From: Thalassia testudinum
Lineage: Eukaryota; Streptophyta; Magnoliopsida; Alismatales; Hydrocharitaceae
DNA: 64,000 nucleotides
Reading direction: 5' to 3'
Assembly (NCBI GenBank): GCA_037157565.1
Contig: JAZHRO010000073.1
Location: 11,848,501 to 11,912,500 of the forward strand
In this document: positions 1 to 9,338 of the stretch, one piece after another
Numbering within the stretch: position 1 is the first letter of the stretch
How the letters are laid out: every line of letters begins with the position of its first letter
Notes under the pieces: model-generated
The model's input: the letters and a program-made list of their open reading frames with translations, nothing else
The model's database searches: none
Told to the model about the DNA's origin: nothing
Position numbers and translations under genes: made by a program

Positions 1-2
1 GC

Positions 3-850
3 TTCGAATTCATCCTAATAGCTATTGACTATCTTTCAAAATGGATCAAGGCTATTCCCACGCACCGTGCTGACCATGTTATATCCACTCGTTTTGTCAA
101 AGACCACATCTTTGCGCGTTTTGGGATCCCTCAAGCCATTATCTCTGATGGAGGAAGCCACTTTACCCATGCTTCTTTTGGGCACTTCTGAGGAAATATG
201 GAGTCCACCATCATGTCGCATCCCTGTATCATCCTCAGACGAACGGCCATGCAGAGGTGTCGAATCGGCAAATCAAGCAAATTCTCCATAAAACGGTTCG
301 GCCTGACCGTAAGGATTGGTCCGACAAGCTGATTGACTCTCTTTGGGCGTATCGGACCGCCTTCAAGGCTCCCCTTGGTATGTCTCCGTATAGAATCATT
401 TACGGGAAGCCTTGTCATTTGCCCGTGGAGTTGGAGCATCACGCTTATTGGGCGGTTCGCCAATGTAACCTTGACCCAGACCTGTGTGGTCGGGAAAGGA
501 AACTCCAACTCCTGGAGCTGGAAGAGCTCCGCCGTGAAGCCTATGATTCTGCTTTAACTTTCAAACAACGCACTAAGGCTTTTCACGACAGCCATATTCG
601 GCGAAAAGAATTTGAGCCATCTCAGCAAGTTTGGCTCTACCATGCCCGGCTCAAATTCTTTCCTGGGAAACTGAAGTCCAAATGGAGTGGACCTTTCCTG
701 GTCTCAAGACCATTTCCCAACGGGGCCGTCGAGATCGAAGATTCCAAATCTGGGCATAAATTTACCGTCAACGGGCAGCATTTGAAACCCCATCCGACTC
801 ATGAACCTGCCCCCGTTGGAGAAACCATTGCCCTGCTAGAGGGTAACTAA
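3..850 (+). pseudogene. Retroviral-type integrase (pol C-terminus), frameshifted
   Basis: Integrase joins element cDNA to host DNA. The frame open from base 3 shows the start of the catalytic core, with one Asp in AIDYLSKW and the second in ISDGGSHF. It ends in a stop near 190. About 170-190 the match moves to another frame, which gives YHPQTNGHAEVSN (catalytic Glu) and runs to the taa at 848-850. The C-terminal part has [11 protein letters not shown], the conserved [18 protein letters not shown] and a GPF-type module (GKLKSKWSGPFLV). The D, D and E are all present, but the single frameshift blocks an intact product. The N-terminal zinc-binding part lies off the window. Relation to Ty3/gypsy integrase is certain; the gene is inactive as read. 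Confidence 0.9.
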
Positions 851-2173
851 TTCATTGCCTCATTCTGAGTCTAGCTGGGGACGTTAAATTCAACGCTCGT
901 TGGGACGCACCCCAACAACACTCACTATCCACCATCACTTTTCACTTCACTGTCACGCTTACTTCACTTTTCACTTCACCACCCACCATCCACCCACCCT
1001 ACCACCCTACTGTATACCCTACACTTCAGCTCTCATTACCCGATCTTTCATCCTTTCTCTACGCTTCCCCACATGCATATGAGGACATAGCATCATTTGG
1101 CATGGGGGGGTGGATAGGCATCCTTAGGATCTGGGTATTTTATGGTATCATGCAGTTTCTATATAAAAAGAAAAAAGAAAAATGAAAAAGGGTGTTTAGT
1201 AATGATCTGAAGGCTGAAACAAAAATACAATAAGTGTTTATGGATATTCAACCTCTATTTTGAAAACTTTCCAGGCCACAGAAGCTTGATTCACTCAGGC
1301 TCGACTTAATTCACTTGAGCATTGACAAGATAGATCGGAATCTCTCCTAACTAAGGATGTATTCTTGTACATAAGACACCAGTACAGGATTTGTTGGTTT
1401 GCTTCTACTTGAGAGCTTAAGTAATCTTTGTTCACACTACACATATCAGGAAAGACTAGGTGAACATAAGATCCAACCCTAGTGTTCATTAGGGAAGGTG
1501 GAGTCCTTACCTGTGCGCGCAGGTAGACTTTTTATCCCAGGTTTTAGTCTTGTGTTTAGGAGAAACTCTTTCCACCAAAAAGAAACTCTCCCACCAAAAA
1601 GAAATGTGTGCTCCTCCAAATAATGTTGTAAGAGATATACTGACACGTGTTTCTATAAAAAATAAAAAAAAAGTTGCAAATAAGTCAACATATCTCACAA
1701 ATGTCTGTAAAGTCTCTGCTTTAAAAGAGTTTTTTCAGGGCAAGTTGCAAATACCCTATTTTCTTGTGAGCCACAAATGTCAGAAAATGGGAGTTGAGCT
1801 TTTCATCATCTTTTAAGGGTCAATCCGAAAACACGAGCTGAAACTGGGACCAACCTGTACTTAAAAATTCGTGAAACCCTGGGCTTGAGTCTTAAAGTTC
1901 ATCTGGTCAGTCTTGATACTTCACTAAGCACAAGACAAAATCTCTTGAGCTCTCGAGTACGGCAAAAACCCTCTGGTTCCTGGAAATCGTACTTAAGGTT
2001 TAAATATCAAGAGTCCTGGTTAGTTGAGAGATGATCTATGTCATGTTAGACTTAAAGTACTGGTAGTCTTCTCAACAATTGGTTCTCACAATATCCAACA
2101 ATAAACACACCTATGATGCCTCAGGAGAAAATCTTCAGCTTAAAGACCATTTCTAAATACAATACAAAAAATG
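851..2173 (+). other. Post-integrase non-coding region of gypsy element
   Basis: This is where Athila elements may carry an env-like gene. No sustained reading frame or recognisable env-like protein is seen. The region opens with a conserved block (885-916) ending in a hairpin. At 1081-1116 it has a GAGGACA...CATCATTT...GGGGGGG block, the plant gypsy post-pol motif with its internal G-rich tract. The remainder to 2173 is AT-rich and featureless by eye. Confidence 0.6.
899..916 (+). promoter_or_regulatory. Post-pol hairpin GTTGGG/CCCAAC
   Basis: A perfect 6-bp stem, GTTGGG with CCCAAC, encloses the 6-nt loop ACGCAC about 50 nt after the integrase stop. From memory, plant gypsy elements often carry GTTGGG-AGGCAA-CCCAAC here, so the stem looks conserved while the loop differs. 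Function is unknown; an RNA role is inference. Confidence 0.5.
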
Positions 2174-2208
2174 TTTTGCTAGGGACTAGCAAAAGATAGG
2201 CATGGGGG
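2174..2208 (+). promoter_or_regulatory. Hairpin plus polypurine tract before the 3' LTR
   Basis: The stem TTTTGCTAG/CTAGCAAAA (9 bp, loop GGA, 2174-2194) is followed by AGGCATGGGGG (2198-2208), then TA and the LTR start TGATTG. A G-rich tract next to the 3' LTR is the plus-strand priming site for reverse transcription. The same arrangement recurs in the unrelated element at 11922-23056 (13535-13569, minus strand). Confidence 0.75.
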
Positions 2209-2566
2209 TATGATTGCACTGCAAAAATACACCTGCAAGTGTGTCGTCTTATGCTATTTCCTAGCATTACTAGTGCATATTAGGTAGACATTGTCGCATT
2301 GCAAAAATACACGCATGCATGCATTTAATTAAGAGGGGAGGAGAGTGAATAAAATGGCCTCGCAATTTACATTTTCTCCAAGTGCTGCTTTGCAAAATTC
2401 CCATCTTTATTTTTATTTCTATTTGATTTTTGAAATCTTCCTCGCAGCTGCAAAGCTTGACTTCTTCTTTACACCTTGCCCTGCAGTCGCATGCCCAGCC
2501 TCTCCCTGCCATGAGCCATGCATGAGCCATGCACAGCCAGGGCATGGATGTGCATGCTCTCCTCTT

Positions 2567-2579
2567 CTTTAAAAAGAGG
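2567..2579 (+). promoter_or_regulatory. Candidate LTR TATA-like promoter element
   Basis: CTTTAAAAAGAGG lies about 360 bp into the LTR. The same block, CTCTTTTTAAAGAG on the plus strand, is kept at 11305-11318 in copy B, and a weaker TTTATGAAG at the matching place of copy C (about 24390, minus). Position and conservation suggest the LTR core promoter. No start-site evidence exists. Confidence 0.35.
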
Positions 2580-3620
2580 GTTCGGCTCCTTCTTGCAAAG
2601 CATCCTGGTCCTCCACCAAGGAAACACACAGCAGCTCTCTAGGCCATCATCTCCTCCCTCTCCCTCCATACGCAGGACCTCCTCCACAGAGGAGCCACTC
2701 TGCGGGCAGGAGTCTTCACTGTGGTGCACACCCACCACCGTGAAACCACCACCACCTAGCTCATCAAGAGTCGGTGGGCGTGGTGGCCTTCTTCCCTATT
2801 TCACTTTCTAGCCGTTATATCCATTGGAGCGGGAGCTTCAACCTTTGAAGCTAAAGCTCCACATGCAGCAGCAGCCACCCAGCCCTTTCCGCGCATGCCT
2901 GCAAACCGCCCTCACCTCTAGCGCACGCCTACAGGCGCCCTCACCTCCCGCTTCTTTGTACTGCATTTGCCTTCCCGCCTGCCGCCAACCACAGCGCCCC
3001 TGCAGTGGCCGGCCAAGCCTCACCGTGCACCCCAGCCAACACCGGCAAGCCACCGCGCAAGCAGCAGGTCACCCTCTCCCACAACCGCGCAGGCCAGAAG
3101 CCCTCTCTGCGCACTCTGTTGCGAACCTCCTCGCCGCAAGCTAGCAGTGGAGCCACACTTCCGCACGCACTAAGCCGTCCGCACTCACAGCACCTGCAAC
3201 ATCTGGTTGCATGGCTCGCCCGGTCACTGTAGCCACTCTTCACGCATTTCTACGGAACACTGTGGCTACAGTGGGGTGACCGGTGAGTTTCTCACTTATC
3301 CGATCACCTGATGCGCCACAACCGACCTTCGCCCATGCACTCGTTTAGCCTCGTGCCTGCTCCAGTGCTTGCCTGCACATCTGCATGTGCTCGCATCGCC
3401 CACACTCGCCCACGTCGCCCGCTCCCTTCACCCGCGTGCACCTGCGAGCACCTGCTCCAGCCCTTTCACGTAGCGCACAGTGCTGCGGTCCTCTCCATGC
3501 CACTCCCTCCATCGCGCTGCTCTCTGTGCACAAATGCACTTGCGCAGGCGCGTGAAGCCACCAGACGATGCCCTGAGTGCTGCAGACGCCTTAACCCTCC
3601 AGCCCTCACCTCCAGCAATG

Positions 3621-3850
3621 CTCTCTCTCTCTCTCTCTCTCTCTCACAACACTCTCTCACTCTTTTTATCGACACTTACACACTTACACTCACACTTTCA
3701 TACGCACACACACACACCTATACACTATTATATAAATATATATATATATATATACGTATACATATATAGATTGGTATATATACATATATATATACATATA
3801 TTAGTACTTATATAACTATGTATTCTTCTATATATATATATCTATATACT

Positions 3851-3882
<32 letters not shown>

Positions 3883-4330
3883 TACTTACATATATACATA
3901 TATTTGTATACATATATATATATATATTATTACCTATATAACTAAGTATAAGTATAGATACATATATATATATACATATATACACACCTACTTATACATA
4001 TAAATATATACATAAATATACATACATTTATACATATATATACAAATCTAGCTACATATATCTATATATACATATATACTATATATATATATACATACAC
4101 ATATATATACATCTATATAGTTATATATACATACATATACATACACATATATCTATCTATACATATATTTACATACCTATATATATAAATTTATATATAT
4201 ATACATTTACACTTATATATATACATATATAACTACATATATATATACCTATATATTTATAACCATATATATATATATACATATAGATATTTTTACATAT
4301 ATACATATACATATATATTTTCACATTACT
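3621..4330. repeat. CT run followed by long TA-rich microsatellite
   Basis: An uninterrupted CT dinucleotide run (3621-3645), a CA-rich stretch (about 3670-3725), then about 600 bp of TA/TACA-type repeats. Matching tracts occupy the same LTR position in copies B (about 10031-10620) and C (11740-11921 plus 23057-23530). The microsatellite is therefore a fixed part of this LTR family, not a chance expansion here. Confidence 0.9.
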
Positions 4331-4342
4331 TACCATATGTGG

Positions 4343-4384
4343 TATCGCGGGAATATCTGCACCAGTTGCTGATATTCCTCGATA
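4343..4384. other. LTR-internal hairpin at edge of TA tract
   Basis: An inverted repeat with arms TATCGCGGGAATATC and GATATTCCTCGATA and a 13-nt loop. Copies B (9976-10017) and C (11661-11704) keep the pairing. It always sits at the U5 side of the TA microsatellite. Confidence 0.7.
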
Positions 4385-5005
4385 CACGTGTATAGAAAGC
4401 ATGTTCGCATTCATCTTCCACCAATCCACCTTACCCACAGCACTTCGTCCTGTTGGTTGCGTCTTTCTAGGCGATGACCGACTCGACACCTGCTACACTC
4501 CATCTTCGCCTCCACCACCACCCCTTTATACATATATAGCACATACATATATATCTATACTATATTTACGTTATTTCTATTTCACTTTCCTGCTAGTAAA
4601 AAGATAAAAAAAATATATAAAAGAGAAAATATAATCTTTGACTTGCAGGTACTCCATCTTGTGAATAGCAAGACCCGTTGTGGAACCCTGATTTGGCTCA
4701 AAGCCAAGAACCTAATTTTGAGGGTGTGCCTCAAGGACCAAGACTATCAGAAAAAAATCTTAAATAGAAAAACACCAAAAACACAATAAATGAATGGAAG
4801 AGATTCATTGTAGGAAAGGCGTAGAAACTTGACTTGTAACCCCATTTCCCTGAATTCGACCCTGGGCCTAAAAGTGACCAAAATAAAATCAAGTAGGCCA
4901 GGTTAAAAAATTTTGTAAAGAGATGGTTAGGTCCGATTTAGGTTAACCACTATACGCACTTCAACGATAAAATCACCATATTAACAACCTATCCAGGTGT
5001 GACCA

Positions 5006-6200
5006 CCGAGTTGCAACTCTGCCTGGTTTGGCGGGAAGGAAAGGGCAATCCGATCTTCAAGAGTGTGGACTGGCGGTGAGTAGCTCGGATATGACTCAGA
5101 CCACAAGGTATGGGAAGCGGAGGAAACCTCGTCAGAAGTCTGACCAGGAGAAGGTACAGGAATAGGGAGGGATGGGGGAACGTCACAATATGTGTCGGTC
5201 AGCGTTTACAAGTAATCTGCAGCAGTCAAAATAGGTCCCAATTAGTCCGATACACACGCTGACAGCCATGTCCTCGTTAAACGTGTCATCCTCAATGAAA
5301 TCACAATCAAAGTTATTTCCTACCTTAAAGATGTTAAGCTTGAGCTTCTCAGATCCAACAGCAATCTCAATACAGCCCGACTTGCAGTCGATATGGCCTA
5401 GAAAGGTCATATCGGTCGACCAAGGATGATCGAACGATCAAAAAGTGAGCTAGGAACTTCCATATCTAAAACAAGAAAGTCAACAGGAAAATAGAGACTG
5501 TTGACCCTAACCACCACGTCTTCCACCACACCCTTTGGAATTTTAACAAAACGATCTGCCAACTGTAACGTGACAGGGGTGGGTTTCAGATTTCCCAAGG
5601 AAAATTTTTCAAGCATGATGGTTGTTACAAGATTGATGGAAGATCCTAGATCAAGCAGGGCACGATTAAAATTGCAGCCTTGGATGCTATAGGAAATAAG
5701 CGGTGTGCCCGGATCTTTCTACTTCGGTGGTAGATTTGACAGTATAGCACAACTCACATGGCGCGAGAGAACCACCAGATTCTTAGTTTCCTTTGACTGT
5801 CGCCTAGGTGTTGTGTAGTCTTTGAAAAATTAGGCGACAGTAGGTATGTGGTCGATAGCCTCGAGTAGGGGTACCTTGATTTCAACATCCCTGAACAAAT
5901 TACGCAGGCTATCAAAGGCCTGCGTATCTTTCTTTTTGCCTTTTGGCTCCCTCAGTAGAGCCTCAGGGAATGGGACTAATTCTGGCACCAATTTGGGTGT
6001 ATCGCCCTCTCGCGAATGCTGTGCGCATCCCGAATGAGAGGGTGATGAAGAAGACGGGCCAGGATCAGGTCGAGGCGGATCGACGGTCAGCTTACCGCTC
6101 CTCGTAGTGATTGCATTGGACGATGTGGGTCTAGTGGGATCATAAGGTGGAGGAGGGTTCGCAATAGGGCATAAGAGTGAGGTGCTGCAGCGGGATTAGC
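5006..6200 (-). pseudogene. Gag-protease linker and aspartic protease, broken
   Basis: The protease would cleave the element polyprotein. Reading down from 6200, a frameshift leads into a linker with TTRSGKL, then the active-site motif LLDLGSSINLV near 5660 (DLG, the plant gypsy form of D-S/T-G). Next come LQLADRFVKIPKGVVEDV and a flap-distal IILGRP near 5410. Lesions: taa at 5830-5832, tag at 5719-5721, tga at 5407-5409, and a frame change after GRP into KSGCIEIAVGSEKLKLNIF. The frame then runs to 5006, where the opposite-strand LTR interrupts it before any RT. Assignment is secure; it cannot make an active product. Confidence 0.8.
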
Positions 6201-7955
6201 CTAAAATCCCGGTGGAATGCCTGGAGCTTGCAGAATCTGATGAACCTGCCCCTGAGAAGGTTGTACCTGTGGTTGAGGACCACGGGGTATGAAATTTCGC
6301 AGGTTGGGAATAGGTTGGGCTGGAAGAGTGCCCTGAGATTGAGTCACCATGCGTAGTTGACTGATCTTAGCATTCTGCTGCGCCAATTGGCGCTGAAGAG
6401 AGGTCATGTTCTCTTCATGGCACTTTGACATTTCAGTCATCATTCACATCTATTTGTTAAGAGGACTTGATGCGTGTTCTGTTTGTGGTACACAAGGACC
6501 CAATGGTGGATTCGCCATAGGATTAGACTGGGCCCTTGGGATGATGGGTGCGGACGGTCGCATTGGTCCACCCGCGGGGTTTTGGTGCTGCGGGTTGTTG
6601 GACCATGTGAAGTTCGGATGATTTCGCCACCCTGGGTTATAAGTGGCAGAGAACGGGTTGTTTCCCAAGGCGCAAGCGTCTTCTATGCCAGAAGACACGT
6701 TCGCATGTAAATATGCTTCCGAGCTCACAGAGGCTTGGTCCTCCATGTCAAAATACTGGCTCATAGAAGCCAGATCCACATGACTTACCGAATCGCTCGA
6801 CGCGACACTCGGTAAGGAAAGTCTTACGGGGTTTCTCGGGATAAGCCTGGTGTTGGAAGAATTAGGATTGTGATGAAGTGGTGAGGTTGGGGTGTTTGCC
6901 ATAGAACAGGAGGGGTTGGCCAAAAGCTCGTCCAGGTTCTTGTGCATGACAGAGACTTCATCCAATTTCTATGCGATAAGGCTGAGATCTGTGGATGAAT
7001 GGGAGGGTCCCTTGTCAACTTCGTGGACATTACGGGGCAGGCTGGTACGATTAAAGGCGACAATGGAGGCATTATTCATTGAGTTTTCACTAATATTTTC
7101 AAATAATTCGAATGCTCCATTCTCGTCTTTATTCATGAAATTCCCTCCGCAAGAAGCATCTGCAATCTTCTTTAAAGTCTCATTTAGCCCATAATAGAAA
7201 ATCTGGGCTATATGCCACTTAGGCAGACCGTGGTGCGGACACTTCCTGAGGAGGTCATTATATCTCTCCCATGCCTCATGAAACTGTTTGCCGTTTTGTT
7301 GCGTAAATGAAGTGATAGCACGGCGAAGCGCATTGGTTCGCCCGATTGGGAAGAACTTCTTGAGAAACGCTATCCGCATCTCTTCCCAAGGGTGGATGGT
7401 TCTCTCAAGGGTGCGTAACCACTGCGACGCTTTATCCTGCAATGAAAACATGAACATTTTCATGAGTACTATAGGTAACCCGATATTTCTTGGTTTAACT
7501 GTTTCAGCCAATCGGGTTAGGTCTTCCAAGTGGAGAAAAGGATCTTCACTTGCAAGACCATGGAAGTGAAAATTTATCAAGCCAATTATGTTAGGTTTCA
7601 GTTCAAAGTTGTCCCCGCCGATGGGGACCTGGATTTGTCCTATGGTCTTTGTAGCAACGGGATTCTGATAGGAGCTAAGAGACCTAGGCTCCTCCTATTC
7701 GGGAGGGTTCTGCATTTCCTCTAATGTTTCCCTAATGGCTTCAATTTGTTCATTATACATTTCCATTTGGGCTTGGAGACGGGTTATGGGATCCAAGGCT
7801 CCACCACCTGGTGGGTTTTGAGGGCGGTTTCCTCCCTCAGGATTTAGGGGTGGGCGTGCAGCCATGTTTGTGGAGGAGGAGGACAATTCGACTTCTTTTC
7901 TAAAATTATCAGGCAATTCACACAGTTCAGGGTTTTTTGACCTCCTCCCAAACAT
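6201..7955 (-). pseudogene. Gag polyprotein, broken
   Basis: Gag forms the virus-like particle. The N-terminus is MFGRRSKNPELCEL (7955). After a break comes the Retrotrans_gag core in 6969-7580, with SLQDKASQWL, HPWEEMRIAFLKKFFP, FHEAWERYNDLLRKCPHHG and LPKWHIAQIFYYGL. The same frame continues past tag at 6969-6971 and tag at 6450-6452, then tga at 6444-6446, to tag at 6201-6203. The downstream part has GWRNHPNFTWSNNP and a glutamine-rich stretch with a probable coiled coil (EENMTSLQRQLAQQNAKISQLR). No CCHC knuckle is seen in the open parts. Most stops fit C-to-T change at CAG or CGA codons. Confidence 0.85.
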
Positions 7956-9311
7956 GCACTACCGTAGGAAGAATTGGGGGGATACAAAGGGAAAAGAGAT
8001 GAGAGAAATGATGCTGCAAAGGTACACTTGATGAAAAATCAATACAATCAAATTCCTAACCTCTACAATGTGCCCTTAGACCTAAACATATAAGTTACCT
8101 ACTATCACGACCTACGGAACCGAATGCGAGCACCGCAGAACCTCCGGGCCAGATTGAAAGGCCGTTTGCCCCAGTCTTAGACACCTGATAGCACGCGGGA
8201 ACCCTCACCAGCACGTAGGTGCTACACACAGGTAGTTAGACCTCCAATCCTTAATAAGGGTCAAGTTGCTACCAATTTTAGTTAGAGGCTTAGGATCAAG
8301 TGCTTCTGGAATGTGAAGGGCGTTATTTACGGGTAATGCCCAAGTGATTGATTTTGTAGAGTGTGTAAACCAAGAATGCAATGGGGAAATCTCCCCGAAT
8401 TGAATTTTTAATTGGTGAATGGTTTTTAGAATTCAGCCTTAAGTAGTATGGATTTTAGGATTTCGCTGAATTACTAATTCAACCAATCTCCGGGTTTTGA
8501 GAGAATACAAGTTTTCTTCTAAGCCCAACAAACCCTTCTTCAATGTCAGTTGGTTAATGCAAGCTAAAATGCAATGGGCTTCCCTAGATGGAGATTTCTA
8601 TTTGTGGATGCACGAATCAATTTTAGATTAGTGTGAAAGGGGGCCAAAGCACTTCAATTCAAGTGCTCCCAATCACCAAAATGATTTCCACACACAAGGC
8701 TCAACCATAAGATAAAGAAAATCAAATTATTGGGGTTGAAGTATTCGGGATCGAATCTTAGGCACGTGAAAGGTCGTGGTGGGGTTGGAATCAACTCAAT
8801 TCCAAGCCTCCACACCAAAAAGTGATCCCGAATTGTAGATAAATGAGGCAAAGTGGGATAGTAATCAATCTTTTTATTTTCGCCCCAAAGAATACTTCAC
8901 ACGGCGAAAAATTCAAGAATCAAGATTCTTGGATCTTCGCTATGCGGAGTTTCGAGGGAAATCCCATGGCGGTGGGAGTGATGACAAACAATCAAACAAG
9001 TGATTTTTAATCCACTTGCCCCAAGAGATCCAAAGAAGTGTTTTTAGTTTTTTTTTTTTTTTAAGGTGACCTAAGTTGCTAAGAAAGAAAGACCTACTTG
9101 TTTAGCAACGTGTGCGAAGCTCCAGTGCGGTGCTGCCGTCTTTATGCTCTCGTTCCCGCCTTGGATCTTCCCATGTCTCCGACTTCGTCTGCCTGCCTTC
9201 TCCTTGCAACTGGTTCACCTGCACACCAACAAACTGAAACACCCGTGAAGAGAAGGGTGTGAGAAGAGAAAAATTAAAGGAATGGAGTAGAAACTTACTT
9301 GAATGTGCACT
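7956..9311 (-). other. Untranslated leader between PBS and gag
   Basis: About 1.36 kb between the primer-binding site and the gag start. It is AT-rich with a poly-T run at about 9048-9062. There is no long frame. This matches the long leader typical of Athila-type elements. Confidence 0.65.
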
Positions 9312-9329
9312 TCCCCGACAATGGCACCA
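9312..9329 (-). promoter_or_regulatory. Primer-binding site, tRNA-Asp type
   Basis: The minus strand reads TGGTGCCATTGTCGGGGA. The 3' end of plant tRNA-Asp calls for TGGCGCCGTTGCCGGGGA, so three transitions separate them. It lies nine bases from the LTR end at 9339. It fixes the element as minus-strand and supports the Athila lineage. Confidence 0.85.
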
Positions 9330-9338
9330 GAAAAAGTG

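Larger units (their letters stand above)
1..5005 (+). mobile_element. Athila-type Ty3/gypsy retrotransposon, 3' part
   Basis: Plus-strand LTR retrotransposon cut by the left window edge. Order seen: integrase (3-850), non-coding post-pol region (851-2173), hairpin and polypurine tract (2174-2208), and a 3' LTR (2211-5005) opening TGATTG and closing ...GACCA. Its LTR is the inverted homologue of the one at 9339-11658, which adjoins a tRNA-Asp primer-binding site, a hallmark of the Athila lineage. Sequence right of 5005 carries on as the minus-strand reading frame of another copy, so this element probably inserted there. Its 5' LTR would lie outside the window. The lineage call rests on integrase sequence and PBS type. 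Confidence 0.8.
2211..5005 (+). repeat. 3' LTR, family 1 (copy A)
   Basis: A 2795-bp LTR from TGATTGCACTGC to GTGTGACCA. It is an inverted homologue of 9339-11658 and of 11659-11921 plus 23057-24736. Along the LTR: an AT-rich start, a short TTTAAAAAG TATA-like site (about 2567), a GC-rich part (about 2650-3620), a CT run, a long TA-rich tract (3725-4330), a hairpin (4343-4384), a U5 motif CCCTGAATTCGACCC (4848-4862) and the end 139 nt further on. Apparent reading frames in the GC-rich and TA parts are low-complexity artefacts. Confidence 0.85.

Noticed and set aside
850..2173. env-like gene expected in Athila elements
   Set aside because: No frame of useful length and no signal or membrane segments; the same holds for 13531-14763.
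3311..4003. Long frames across CT and TA repeats (152, 111 and 61 codons)
   Set aside because: They translate microsatellite DNA into I/Y/T repeats and lie inside an LTR whose other copies do not keep the frames.
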